Positions 21,915-32,240 of a stretch of 64,000 nucleotides of DNA are shown in pieces. The position numbers and the translations under genes were made by a program. The notes under the pieces are model-generated. The model searched no databases and was not told the origin of the DNA. It saw only the letters and a list, made by a program, of their open reading frames with translations. Origin of the DNA: Basidiobolus meristosporus CBS 931.73. Taxonomy: Eukaryota > Basidiobolomycota > Basidiobolomycetes > Basidiobolales > Basidiobolaceae. Within the stretch, counting starts at the first letter, position 1, and each line of letters starts with the position of its first letter. The stretch is from the NCBI GenBank assembly GCA_002104905.1, contig MCFE01000186.1, positions 62,001-126,000 on the forward strand. The letters are read 5' to 3'.

Positions 21915-24900
21915 TAAAGTTGAGAGGGTTCTCCTGACTCTCTTTTCTTGTGATACCAATATCTTGATGGTTCAGTATTATCAGCAAGTCTTGCAAGCTT
22001 GAGTCTGTCCCTATGCACTAAGTCTTCCCGGATATTGCCTTGTTTGTCCACCAGTTGGTAAGTTGCAAATGGACATTCTCTGATGATCTTAAATGGTCCT
22101 GTCCATTGTGGCTCAAACTTCTTCCAAGTGTTGTTTCTTAGCAACACAAAGTTCCCAACTGTCAATGCTTCTGGTGTTATAGTCTTATCAAATCTCTGCT
22201 TCATCTTTTCTGCACTTTGAGATACTTTGGTCTGTGCCTCTTGACGTCTTTGTTCCAGTTGCTGGTGTCTACTTGGCTGACTGAGTTCATCTTCTAAGGT
22301 GTCTCTAAGTTTTGGTTGTGTGAGATCTCCTGGAATCCTTGGTTCACATCCATAAACTAAGTAAAATGGTGATTGCTGGGTGGTGTTGTGTACTCTGACT
22401 CTGCATGCAAAGAGTGCTTGGTCTATATACTCATCCCATCTACTGACAACTCCATTTGCATACTTGGTCAGCATTTTTCCAAATAGTCCCTTAAACCGCT
22501 CAGTGACTCCATTAGTTCTGGGGTGATATGCCAAGGTTTTCAAGTGTCTGATCTGCTGCATTTCCAGGTAAGCCTCTAATGTCTTTGCCATAAAGTTTGC
22601 ACCTCTATTGGATAAGATCTCCACAGGGCATCCAAACTTCATCAGGATCTCATGGTAAATGAAACTTGCAACTTCTTGTTCACTGGCTATTGGTACAGCT
22701 TTAGCAACTGGCCATTTAGTGGCATGGTCAATTGCTACTAGGATCCAACAGTTGCATTTCCTGGTAGTTGGCAGTCTTCCAATAAAGTCAATTCCCCATC
22801 TCTCAAATGGTCTTACAGGCTCCAAAGGGAAGAGTTTGGCAATTCTTTGTGGCTGGCCTTGATTGATTTGGCAGTTTGGGCATGTTTTTACTAGCTTCTC
22901 AATGTCTTGTTTCATTCTGGGCCACCATGCTCTGGCTTTTACAAGGCTATAGGTTCCTTCAATCCCAAGATGTCCATATCCATTGTGTAGCTTATGTATT
23001 AAATCCAGGCAAGCAACATAAGGACAATAGGTAATAGGGCTTCCATAAACAATTTGGTAGAGTGTTTCATCCTGTACAACAAATTTGCTGGCTTCATCAC
23101 AGATTATCTTCTTAATATCTTCATCCACCTCATTAGGAATGACTTGGTCCTCCAAGTACTTTGGTAACAGGCTAGGCCAATCTGATTGATGTATCAAGTT
23201 GAGTTGTGGAACTTGATCTAATCTTGATAAGGCATCAGCAACCATGTTGTTTTTTCCAGGACAGTAGACAATCTCCAGGTCATATTGCTGAATGTATTCA
23301 CTCCATCTTGTCATTCTTCTAGAGAGTACCTTCTGAGTAAATATATGCTTGAGGGAGGCATGTTCAGTCTTCACAGTGCATTTGACTCCTTCAATATAGC
23401 ATCTCCATGTCTTCAAACAGTGTATTATAGCAAGCATCTCCTTCTCATGGACTGGATAGCTTTTTTCTGCTGAGTTCAGCTTCTTTGATTCAAAGGCAAC
23501 AGGGTAGTCCTGTCCCTTGTGTTCTTGGCTCAGCACTCCACCAATTGCATAATCTGAAGCATCTGTACACAGAGTGAACTCTTTTCTGAAGTCTGGTATT
23601 CTTAAGCTTGGCAGCTTAGCAAGTTCATTCTTGAGCATCTGGAAGGCAGTCTCACAAGCTATGTCCCACTTGTAGGTATTGTCTTTCTTGAGGATATCAG
23701 TTAAATTGGCTGCAATACTTGCAAAAGACTTGACAAATCTCCAATAATAGGAAACCATTCCAAGGAATGATCTGAGTTCTGATATGCTATAGGGCTGCTT
23801 CAAATTCTTGATTACTTCCACCTTCTTGGGGTCTAAGGTTACTCCTGTGCTAGTCGCTATGTGTCCCAGATATTCTACGTGTTCCTTGAAGAATTCACAC
23901 TTGGGTAGCTTGCCATAATGCTTGTTCTCTCTTAGTTTCTTCAAGACCTTTTCAATGTGCACCAAGTGATGCACTTCTGTCTTGCTGTATATCAGTATAT
24001 CATCTAGGTAGATTATGACAAACTTGTCTAAGTACTCCTGGAAGACAGTCTGCATCAGGGTCATGAAAGTTGCAGGGGCATTGGTGAGGCCAAAACTCAT
24101 GACTAAGTACTTGTAACGTCCATATCTGGTCCTGAATGCTGTCTTAGGGATGTCTTCTGGCTTCACCCTAATCTGGTTGTATCCTGACATGAGGCCAATC
24201 TTGCTGAAAATAGTGGCTCCATTAAGTTGGTCCAAAAGCTCATCAATCCAAGGTATGGGGTACTTATTCTTGACGGTAACTAAGTTCAGGGCTCTGTAGT
24301 CAATGCACATCCTAAGTGTTCCATCCTTCTTTTCCACAAAAAGCACTGGTGCTCCCCAGGGTGACTTGCTAGGCCTGATATATCCTTGCTCCAATAGCTG
24401 ATCAATTTGTCTCTTCATTTCCTCCAATTCCAATGGACTCATTCTGTAAGGTGTCTTGCTCACTGGAGGGCTATCTCCTGTGTCAATGGCATGATCCACA
24501 TCTCTGACTGGTGGTAAGCTTACAAGCTCATCTGGAAACACTTCTGAATATTTCTTCAAGAGAGTCTGGACCTGCTGTGGTGCTGGGGTAGCGGAATCCT
24601 CCTGTAATACAGCCATGAGGAACATCTGGGTACCTTTTCTAAGTGCTCTACAGAACTGGGTCTTGCTAAGTTCACTTGTCTCACACATTCTGGAATTGAC
24701 CAAGCTGAAATCCAGCCTGGCAGGTAATAGCTCATAGGTCTTGTTGTCCTTTTGGATCTGAGTTGCATGGGTTCTCCAGTTGACTGATGGATTACAACAA
24801 AATAGCCATGTTTTTCCAAGTACAAGGTCAAACTTGTAGTTCCCAAATATATAAGCCTGTAGGTCTTCTTCATAGTCATTGATCTTCATTCTTACTGGCT

Positions 24901-25036
24901 GGGTAATATGGTTGATTATGTGAGAGTTCCCATCAGCTGTGGAGACTGAAGTTGATTTGGTAGGTTCCAAGTTGTTTCCAGCTTTCAAGGCAAAATGCTC
25001 CAACATGTACTCATGCAATGCTCCTGAGTCAATCAT
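21914..25036 (-). CDS. pol: Pol polyprotein of gypsy copy D
   Basis: The 1040-aa frame gives, in order: aspartic protease (Asp-Ser-Gly at residues 3-5), RT with YLDD at 343-346, RNase H starting at TDAS (about 491-494), the integrase zinc finger (H684, H689, C719, C722), the integrase core with D750 and E846, and a C-terminal SH3-like tail without a chromodomain. The second integrase catalytic Asp is Asn (residue 810, in Ser-Asn-Arg-Gly). The usual Thr-Asp-His of RNase H is Thr-Glu-His at 557-559. Pol copies element RNA to DNA and integrates it. The frame continues upstream into gag across a TGA, so the real start may be in gag with readthrough. The listed start is only the first Met after the stop. 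Confidence 0.9.
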   Translation of the reverse strand: MIDSGALHEYMLEHFALKAGNNLEPTKSTSVSTADGNSHIINHITQPVRMKINDYEEDLQAYIFGNYKFDLVLGKTWLFCCNPSVNWRTHATQIQKDNKTYELLPARLDFSLVNSRMCETSELSKTQFCRALRKGTQMFLMAVLQEDSATPAPQQVQTLLKKYSEVFPDELVSLPPVRDVDHAIDTGDSPPVSKTPYRMSPLELEEMKRQIDQLLEQGYIRPSKSPWGAPVLFVEKKDGTLRMCIDYRALNLVTVKNKYPIPWIDELLDQLNGATIFSKIGLMSGYNQIRVKPEDIPKTAFRTRYGRYKYLVMSFGLTNAPATFMTLMQTVFQEYLDKFVIIYLDDILIYSKTEVHHLVHIEKVLKKLRENKHYGKLPKCEFFKEHVEYLGHIATSTGVTLDPKKVEVIKNLKQPYSISELRSFLGMVSYYWRFVKSFASIAANLTDILKKDNTYKWDIACETAFQMLKNELAKLPSLRIPDFRKEFTLCTDASDYAIGGVLSQEHKGQDYPVAFESKKLNSAEKSYPVHEKEMLAIIHCLKTWRCYIEGVKCTVKTEHASLKHIFTQKVLSRRMTRWSEYIQQYDLEIVYCPGKNNMVADALSRLDQVPQLNLIHQSDWPSLLPKYLEDQVIPNEVDEDIKKIICDEASKFVVQDETLYQIVYGSPITYCPYVACLDLIHKLHNGYGHLGIEGTYSLVKARAWWPRMKQDIEKLVKTCPNCQINQGQPQRIAKLFPLEPVRPFERWGIDFIGRLPTTRKCNCWILVAIDHATKWPVAKAVPIASEQEVASFIYHEILMKFGCPVEILSNRGANFMAKTLEAYLEMQQIRHLKTLAYHPRTNGVTERFKGLFGKMLTKYANGVVSRWDEYIDQALFACRVRVHNTTQQSPFYLVYGCEPRIPGDLTQPKLRDTLEDELSQPSRHQQLEQRRQEAQTKVSQSAEKMKQRFDKTITPEALTVGNFVLLRNNTWKKFEPQWTGPFKIIRECPFATYQLVDKQGNIREDLVHRDRLKLARLADNTEPSRYWYHKKRESGEPSQL

Positions 25037-25051
25037 GATCTTGGCAGGTAC

Positions 25052-26047
25052 TCAATTGATTACTCCATTCAAGTACAATAACTTCCCTGAGTTTGAGGTC
25101 ATTTGGGACAAGTACTCTTCTGTCATATGGAAGGTGAGTTCCAAGTCTTCTTTGAGCTCATCTTCCACATTACTGTGTTCATGGGACTCAATATGGTTGA
25201 AGGTTCTTGTTGGCTGGTGTCCATTTCTTCTCTGAGGGCAGTACTTTGCAATATGTCCTTGCTGGTGGCAATTGAAGCAAAGTCCTTTCTTCTTACATTC
25301 TTCTGAGGTAGGATTCTTCTGCATAGTGTCTATTTCCATTGGTACTGCTTCTGATTGTCTTTTTTCATAATGATTGTAGCCTTTCTGATTAGTCATGGTA
25401 GGCTTCCCAACTCCAAACATAGCTGAGTCATAGACAATGGCAATCTTGATGGCTTCTTCAATAGTCTGAGGTCTTTGGTAATTCACTTCCTTGCAAGTTC
25501 TTTCTTTCAACCCATCAATAAAGTATTCAACTTGATCCAATGGGTCCATTCTTTCAATTTGTCCAAGTAGACATCTGTACTCATAGATGTATTCTTGCAC
25601 CATTCCTTTCTGTCTGAGTGTCTTTAACTTCCTTCTTAGTAGTGTCTGCTGGTGTGGAGGTTCAAAAGCATCCTGAATTTCCAACACAAACTCATCCCAG
25701 GTAGAGATTTTAGAGCATCCCATCATAGTGGCTGACCTGATCTTGTTGTGGTACCACTGTAAAGCTGCATCTGCCAGGTAAGAAGATGCATAATGCAACT
25801 TGCTCTCTGGAGCAATTCCTTTAGCTTTAAAAGCTTCTTCAATCTGAAAGAGCCAAGTTCCCAGGTTTTCATTGACTCTGCCACAGTACCGGTTGACCTT
25901 CACACTAAAGTTGCTCTTGACAGGGCTTTGCTGGCTTTGAGCCATGGTAGTCATTCCTTGTTGCTGTTGGCTGAGGATCTGGAGTAACTGTTGCTGTTGG
26001 GCCGGGATTTGCTGCATGGCATTCTTCCATTCCTGATTGTCCAACAT
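25052..26047 (-). CDS. gag: Gag protein of gypsy copy D
   Basis: The 331-aa protein has a glutamine-rich N-terminus, a Retrotrans_gag capsid-like domain at roughly residues 60-210, and a CCHC zinc knuckle at 257-270 (C-x2-C-x4-H-x4-C). It would form the virus-like particle and bind element RNA. The frame ends at a TGA (25050-25052), and protease coding follows in the same frame. Copies 1 and B have GGA at that codon, so TGA is either a single nonsense change or a readthrough stop. The start is the first Met after the leader and is conserved in A and B. Confidence 0.9.
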   Translation of the reverse strand: MLDNQEWKNAMQQIPAQQQQLLQILSQQQQGMTTMAQSQQSPVKSNFSVKVNRYCGRVNENLGTWLFQIEEAFKAKGIAPESKLHYASSYLADAALQWYHNKIRSATMMGCSKISTWDEFVLEIQDAFEPPHQQTLLRRKLKTLRQKGMVQEYIYEYRCLLGQIERMDPLDQVEYFIDGLKERTCKEVNYQRPQTIEEAIKIAIVYDSAMFGVGKPTMTNQKGYNHYEKRQSEAVPMEIDTMQKNPTSEECKKKGLCFNCHQQGHIAKYCPQRRNGHQPTRTFNHIESHEHSNVEDELKEDLELTFHMTEEYLSQMTSNSGKLLYLNGVIN

Positions 26048-26087
26048 CTTGAGGGTGGTTTCTTCTTTCTTCAGGAGGGAGGTTTCT

Positions 26088-26105
26088 GGTTATCACTGCT
26101 ACCAA
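26088..26105 (-). promoter_or_regulatory. Primer-binding site of copy D
   Basis: TTGGTAGCAGTGATAACC lies directly inside the 5' LTR on the minus strand. TGGTAGC complements a tRNA 3' end in GCUACCA, which would fit an initiator-Met tRNA, but the exact tRNA cannot be set from this window. Confidence 0.7.
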
Positions 26106-26473
26106 TGTTTCAAGTCTTGGTATAAGAGTTGTACAGGAATAGGGAGTTTAGCTAGTATTGTATTCACTAAAACTTGAACTGATTTTTATTGAGGTTCCAG
26201 CAGCTCCTTATATACATTTTGCCAGATCAATTGCTGACTAATTGTATTTCCTAATGTAGATTGTGGCTGATGACTCATTTGATTGCATCATCATCACCCA
26301 ATAAGATCCTACTTGATATATCTATTTCTGTCTGATAAGGGTCTGCTGATTCATTTGCTGACTAATGCTGCTGATTTCATAGATAATACTGATATACTGA
26401 TAACCTAAACATATACTAATTGATTTGACTAAAAACTGATCTAACTTAAACATTCAAGCAGCAGATCATAACA
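26106..26473 (-). repeat. 5' LTR of gypsy copy D
   Basis: This 368-bp LTR bears a TATA-like box (TGTATATAAGG on the minus strand, near 26205) and an AATAAA-type signal just after it. CAAA follows at 26474-26477. Confidence 0.95.
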
Positions 26474-27041
26474 CAAACACCACATTGACTCCCTCCCATG
26501 CTGTGATAGGTTTTTCTGTGTGCTTTGTCTTTGGGCACTGTTGTTGTGCTTCAAAGACTGTGTGGTGTTCCTCTGCTGTTACATTGGGAAGTGGCTCAAT
26601 TCTTGGCTGTGACATTGAGCTACTTGAGTTCCTTCTTTGCAGCAAAGAAACTGCTTTCTCTATCTGGGATATTGATTGCTCTACATTTATCATCTGCTCA
26701 TCAAGTTTCAGCCCTATTATCAGATTACTCTGGGCCCTTGCATCTATCCTATCAGCCATTGCACCTAATTGCTTCATTAATGCTTTGGTATGAGCTGACA
26801 ACATACTTGCTAATATGGGTGGTGGTGATGTTAACACGGCCACTTGCTGATCTTCAACTGAGGGTACTGCGTTTGCTACATTCTCATCTGCCTGAGCATA
26901 ATGGTCAGCTTGTGGCTCCTCAGAGGTTCTCAATTGTCTACTTGACTGAGAGCCTGAGGAGTTTGCATTATTACCTTCAATGGGCACACTGTCCACAGGG
27001 CCTTTTTTGGATGTAGCCCTGCTTGTTGCACTGAATGTCAA
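26474..27041 (-). pseudogene. 5' part of the CACTA accessory ORF
   Basis: A 190-codon minus frame is rich in Ser, Gln and Glu, with a likely coiled-coil stretch in its middle (heptad-like Leu/Ile/Met spacing around the Met-Lys-Gln-Leu and Ser-Gln-Ile-Glu segments). It runs up to the insertion point of copy D, and the frame resumes past the insertion at 21533. No known domain is recognised. The true start is uncertain, because the first codon of this open stretch is TTG and an upstream exon near 27195 is possible. It is transcribed away from the transposase. Confidence 0.55.
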
Positions 27042-27341
27042 AGCAAGCTGTTGTCCACTGTTCTTCTGTTGCCGTCAGTGGTGGGGTTTGGTTGAGACCC
27101 AGACAACTTTGCTTTATTTCATGGCAGCATATATATGGAAGTGAGTCAAACCAAAGGGGAAATAGTGTCACATATACATGTGTATGTGGCACCACAACTT
27201 TATTTATAATGCTTACTATGGCAGGTCATCATTGAATCTTACATTCTTGTATGTGCAATGTCTCAAATACAAGACTGTCTTAAGTTCACATGAGTATTGA
27301 CCAAAAAGTGATATAATAGTGTTACATTGTTGAAGGTCAAA
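27042..27341. promoter_or_regulatory. Divergent promoter region between CACTA ORFs
   Basis: About 300 bp separate the head-to-head accessory ORF and transposase. They hold a CATATATATGG tract near 27128 and TTTATTTATAATG near 27199. A diverged copy of about 27140-27430 recurs in the same orientation at 34203-34450. Promoter activity is inferred from position only. Confidence 0.4.
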
Positions 27342-30300
27342 CTGTTTGCCCCATGGACAAGACTACTTTGACTCAACGCCGTAAGAGAAGAGAATAAAGA
27401 CCATGCGGCTATTGTGGCAAGCCTCTCAGCCATGAAGCACACAGAGAGCATAGGAAGTATTACAAGGATCATGGCCACTGTTTTGCCACCCAAGGCATAT
27501 TTGACCACTCATCAGTCACTACTACACCTACATAATCTTGCTGGCCAGTTGATACTTCTATATTGGCACCTGGCCATCTTTGTCACCTTGCACAAACTGA
27601 GTCAGGTGAGCTTGTGATGCATTTAGGCTCACCTCAGCCTTCTGAATATGGCATGCAGAGTGATAGCTCTGACAAAGAAGGTTCACTGATGGATTTTGAG
27701 CTTATCTCCCCTAACAACAGTACCATGTATGAGCCCGGTCAAACCCCTACATGTAATGAGATAACACCCATTGAAACAAATGCCAAGGATACTTTATGGA
27801 GCCAAGTGAGCCCAGTAATCTATCTACTGGTGAATGATATAATGTTGTGGCTAGAGAAGTGGCGCGTTTCCACTAATATCAGCAATGGGGGCTTTGAGGA
27901 TTTAATACTACTTCTTGCCAAAATTATACCGGGATGCAACTTACCATGTACATGGTACAAGTGGACAACCATCATGCGGCTGGCAATGTATGATCCAGAG
28001 ACTGTCCTGATTCCAGCATGTGTTAACAGTTGCATGGCATTCACATCCAAAAATGCTACCATTGCAACATGTCCAAATTGTCAGGAATCCACCACCATTG
28101 AGGGAAAACATTGTTTACACTCCAGATATATTCCAGTCATACCACATCTGAGGAAGCTGATGCAGTCTGACAAATATTGCAAAGCTATACAGTACCGCAC
28201 TCATTATCAATCAAGTGCAAACATATCCAACATATTCAATGGCAAACATTACAAACAGCTAAGAAGCAAGGGCTTCTTTGAAGGTATGTATGACCATGCC
28301 TTTGCTTTAGCACTTGATGGATTCTCATTAAACAAGTACTCTACCAGCAAATCCTGCTGGCCACTGATTCTTGTTAATCTGAATCTGCTGCCCATCTTAC
28401 GGTATCAGAGCAATAATCTGATGGTTGTCTCACTGGTATCTGGGCCTAAATTACCGTCCAACCTGGATAGCTACATGTATTCATTGCTGGATGAATTTTG
28501 TATGCATTCCAGCAGGATAACAGTAAATGGCTGTCATGTAAAAGCACATATTATTATCTGCATTGGAGATACCCCAGCTATCAGCAAGATAGCAGGTTTT
28601 CCTGGGCACAATGGACAGAATTGCTGTCCAATGTGTGAGATCCAGGGGATTTACTCCATGACTCACACACATTATTATTACCCCAACACCAGCACTAAGA
28701 ACATCATCTTTCCACAGAGAGAACATACAGAAGTAAGCATGCAATTGCAGCAAAGTTGGCAAGCTATAAGCCATTGGCCAGAATATGTAATCAATTGGAA
28801 ACCAGAGATACTTAAGATAGAGGGTATCTATTGGAGCAAAAGCTCTTCACTGGGAGCAATGCATTTGCTTTTCAACAATACCACTATACTGATGACCAAG
28901 TTGTACATGGGGCATTTTAAGCTAAATGAGCTCTTTGAGATACCGGAGAAATTTGAAAAAATTGGCAAGATATTACAGAGTATCTGCTACCCTAAGTACT
29001 TCTCACGGGCTCCAATTAATATTCATATGCATATATGGCAATACAAATGCAAAGACTGGATGAACTGGATATGTATTCATTCAAGTGGTGTTCTGAGGCC
29101 ATTCCTACCAAGAGTACATTGGAAGCATTGGGAGTCATATGTGGACATTGTAGGAATATTTATCCAGAAGTGGATCACCAATGCCAACTTAATGCTGTAG
29201 AGGGGTGACAGTGACACCCACTGACAGATGTGTTCATTACCATATTTTCTACTTCCTGATATCTCTACTACACTTATTTTAGTTTTATCACATTTGTCTT
29301 ACCTGTTCAGTACTATCCCATAAGCTGGTTGACTATCACACCTGCTTACCTTATTGCATAAGTTATCCCTCACTTTATGTAAGATTACTAGCTGTAAGTG
29401 CTTCTATATTGGGCAAGTACCTGCGCCAGTACCTGTGACACATGATCAACCCATGCCACCATCCCTACCTTTTTCATACCATATATGGTATCCCTTTGTT
29501 ACACAGGTTTCAGAATAATGATTTCTGATTGGTTGGATGTGCTGTGCCTCTTAGAACCTTCTGGCACCTACTTAGAGCATTCTTAGGTCATTCTGATATC
29601 ATTAAGATTTCTATTGATATCCAGAACCTTCTGGAACATCATGATTAGTAATCACTTGGCCAGTAAGAAAAGTAAATAAGGGAGGCTATCCCTCAACAAT
29701 AAATCATCATCCCTTTTATCAATATACCAACTTGTTGATTAGTGTGATCACTGCTACCTGCTGCTACCTGAACTTCCAACCCTAGACCACAGGACACTCC
29801 CAGGAAACCGTGCTGACAGCCAACTGACCTTGGAGGCACTACTTGTGAGGAATACTCAGAGTAGGTATCTTTTATTGTATTTGATTCAATCCCAAGTCTG
29901 TCCTTGTACAGGCAAAGATACTTTTCTGTCTTTGTAATTATTGGCCACAGCTGCATTCTTATTAAGTCCCTGCTGGTGGAGTTTACAGTTGTTTCAACTT
30001 TGGAAGCTTTAGTACATTGTCATCTCAAAGGATGCTAAACTCAGCACATACTTTTGTTAAGACGCCAACTAAGTTGGGGATTGTAGCCCAATATTTTTCC
30101 CTTGACAAGCTTGTGGCTTTATTCCCCATCACATTAGATTAGAGACAGAACCCAAGTATTCCTATCAAGCTTTTGCCAGAGGTTATTGCACCCAGTGGGC
30201 ACCCCACACACAAAACATTTGAGAAGTGTTGGACGTATCTCTCCCTTGGACTTATACACCACCACAATGCATCTACAGCTGTTGTGTGAGGAGTTTGTGA

Positions 30301-30617
30301 CAGGATTTGAGTGGCTATACTACAAACATAAAGCTGTATGCATAGATCTCTGCCGCTACTGTATCCATTCTCTACTCCATCTTGCAAGGTGTGTGGAGAA
30401 TATTGGGCCTTGCTTCACCTTTTGGGAGTTTCCTATGGAGTGGATGTGTGGGGAGATAGGAAGACAAGTCAAGTTACAGGTACTACCATATCCCAATCTC
30501 ATCAAGAATATTACCTTCAAGTCAGTCATGGGTGTGATGAGTTGGCATAGAGAGGACAGCCAGGAAGAGTTGGAAAATACTGAGGACAGATATGCACATG
30601 GAGACACCAAGTTATGA
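27342..30617 (+). pseudogene. CACTA (En/Spm) transposase, Tnp2/Transposase_21 type, disrupted
   Basis: A short N-terminal cysteine/histidine segment (CGYCGKPLSHEAH, near 27409) is followed by two in-frame stops. A 546-codon open stretch to 29200 then carries the Tnp2 core: an Asp-Gly-Phe block followed by a Trp-Pro...Val-Asn-Leu-Asn-Leu strand, and the GHNGQNCCPMC motif near 28600. The C-terminal domain resumes near 30186 with a His-Leu-Ala...Gly-Pro...Phe-Pro-Met-Glu pattern typical of fungal CACTA proteins and ends at 30617. About 0.9 kb with no relation to it separate the two parts. The protein would cut and rejoin element ends in the nucleus. Stops and the insert argue against activity, unless introns remove them. 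Confidence 0.8.
29196..30060. mobile_element. Unidentified insert in the CACTA transposase
   Basis: Homology to the related copy at 31245-32165 stops at 29195 and resumes near 30190; that copy passes through with only a few dozen bases between. The insert begins TGTAGAGGGGTGACAGTGAC, LTR-like, and contains an AACAATAAATCATC stretch near 29695, but I could not fix its end. GCCAACT occurs just before it (29183) and again near 30063, a possible target repeat. It could be a solo LTR; an intron is less likely at this length. Confidence 0.45.
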
Positions 30618-31244
30618 GAGTCTTGAAATATAAATGAGCGTTTTGTATAATGCTTGGTAAATATGCTAATTTGATATTGACTATTGGGGATACTCATAGG
30701 TTCACAGGTGTGATTGAAAGATTCCAAGTGATGGCTCTAAGTAGCTCTTATAATAACTTAGACTAGTCCAGACTTACTATGTATATATGTAGCTAATGTA
30801 CAATACCTAATAGTCAACTATTTTAACAATTGCAGAGCTATTACACCATTTTTGGTCATATTTCTAATTCAATCTTGATCATAAGAGAGTACATCAGAGT
30901 ATTAGGCTAATTGTTATCATCCAGCAGCTAATAATCTACTTGACAGCTCTGAGCTAGTCCTAGTCACTGTAGGACCTATTCACAGCCCTTACTTTGCCAC
31001 TCTCTTTAAACCCATGATCCTATAATTAATCCCCATTAGTCAGGATGAAATTTGTATGTCATATATTGAACTTGTAACCAGTACAGCATGCTCCTAAGTA
31101 TTAAGATACTTTCCTAACTCAGTGCTACAATGGCATGCTTCTACAAAGTTATTAATGCTCTGCTTGTTATCTGACATAAGACAGCTCATCAGTACAACTA
31201 TTTTCAATTTGTGGACTTTCTAATGCACCCACTGTATTGTCATT
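30618..31244. repeat. CACTA 3' subterminal region with repeat motifs
   Basis: GACTAGTCCAGA occurs at 30761-30772. The inverted related block CTGAGCTAGTCC is at 30949-30960, followed by a segment that is the reverse complement of 15319-15400. Short subterminal repeats in both orientations are typical of CACTA ends, where transposase or its accessory protein binds. No terminal CACTA/TAGTG could be assigned. Confidence 0.5.
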
Positions 31245-32240
31245 ATCTGTACACCAATACCAAAGACATCATCTCCCCACAGAGTGAATGTACAGAAGTT
31301 GCCATGCAATTGCAGCAAGGCTGGCAAGCTATAAGTCATTGGCCAGAATATGGATCTAATCAAAAACTGGAGGTACTAGGATAAGGGGAATACTTGGGAG
31401 CAAACGTTTGCCACTGGGAGCAATACATTTGCTCCTCAAAAGCATCCCTATAATAATAACTAAGTTGAACATGGGGCATTGCATGCTCAATGTGCCCTTT
31501 GAGATACTGCAGGAATTCAAGAGAATTGGTGAGATATTACAGATTATCTTCTACCCAAGGTACTACTCAATAACTCTACTTGATATTCATACAAATATGC
31601 AATAATACAAATGCAAGGACTGGACAAACCACAATGTGCTGGTGCAAGTGGCCTTCCAAAACAATATCAATGGAGAGTACATTGCAAGCATTGGGAGTCA
31701 TATGTTGACATTGAAGGAATAGTTATCTAAAAGTGCATCAACAAAGCCAACTTGACACACTTACCATGTTTATGTAATGTGTTTGTGGCAGGATTTGAGC
31801 AGCTTTACTACATGCACAAAGCTCAGTGCTTATATCTCTGTCACTACTTCATACAATATCTTGTCTGTCTTGCTTGGTAAGTATATAAAATTGGATCTTT
31901 CTTTACCTGCTGGGAGTTTCCCATAGAATAGATGTATGGGGAGATAGATAGTCAAGTTAAGCTGCTATTAAATTACTATCTCAATGTCATCAGCAATATT
32001 GGCTTCATGTCTGTCATGTATATGACAAGTTAGCACATGGAAGACAGCCCAGAGGAGTATAAATATACCAAGGAAAGATGAGCATGTGGTGACACCTATG
32101 TTGTTGGCATCAGAAGTCTTAGCAGCCCCAATGCATTAGTAATCAGTGAAGCCAGACTAGGTGGGTTGGATGCAACAAGCAACTAATTTCTATTAGGGCA
32201 GCTTTACCACAGAATGCCAGGTTTCTTCCAGGTACAAGCT
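31245..32240 (+). pseudogene. Second CACTA transposase copy, partial and decayed
   Basis: This stretch matches 28670-29195 and then 30290-30610 of the main copy, in order and on the same strand, with many stops. It extends past the main copy's end. Its tail (about 32100-32240) matches the reverse complement of 33600-33760, so the family's 3' end is shared with the third fragment in opposite orientation. Confidence 0.75.

Larger units (their letters stand above)
21534..26473 (-). mobile_element. Ty3/gypsy LTR retrotransposon, copy D (most intact)
   Basis: This 4.94-kb element has two LTRs (370 and 368 bp) and complete cis signals. It is flanked by CAAA at 21530-21533 and 26474-26477, a 4-bp target duplication. 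It lies inside a CACTA accessory ORF whose frame is open on both sides. Gag and pol are each open and separated only by one in-frame TGA. By eye the LTRs differ at about 15 positions. Two catalytic residues are altered (RNase H Asp to Glu, integrase Asp to Asn), so even this copy may not be autonomous. Confidence 0.97.

Noticed and set aside
26485-27016. Plus-strand frames of 102 and 163 aa opposite the accessory ORF
   Set aside because: They are mirror images of the Ser/Gln-rich minus-strand coding sequence, whose frame continues beyond copy D, so the minus strand is the coding one.
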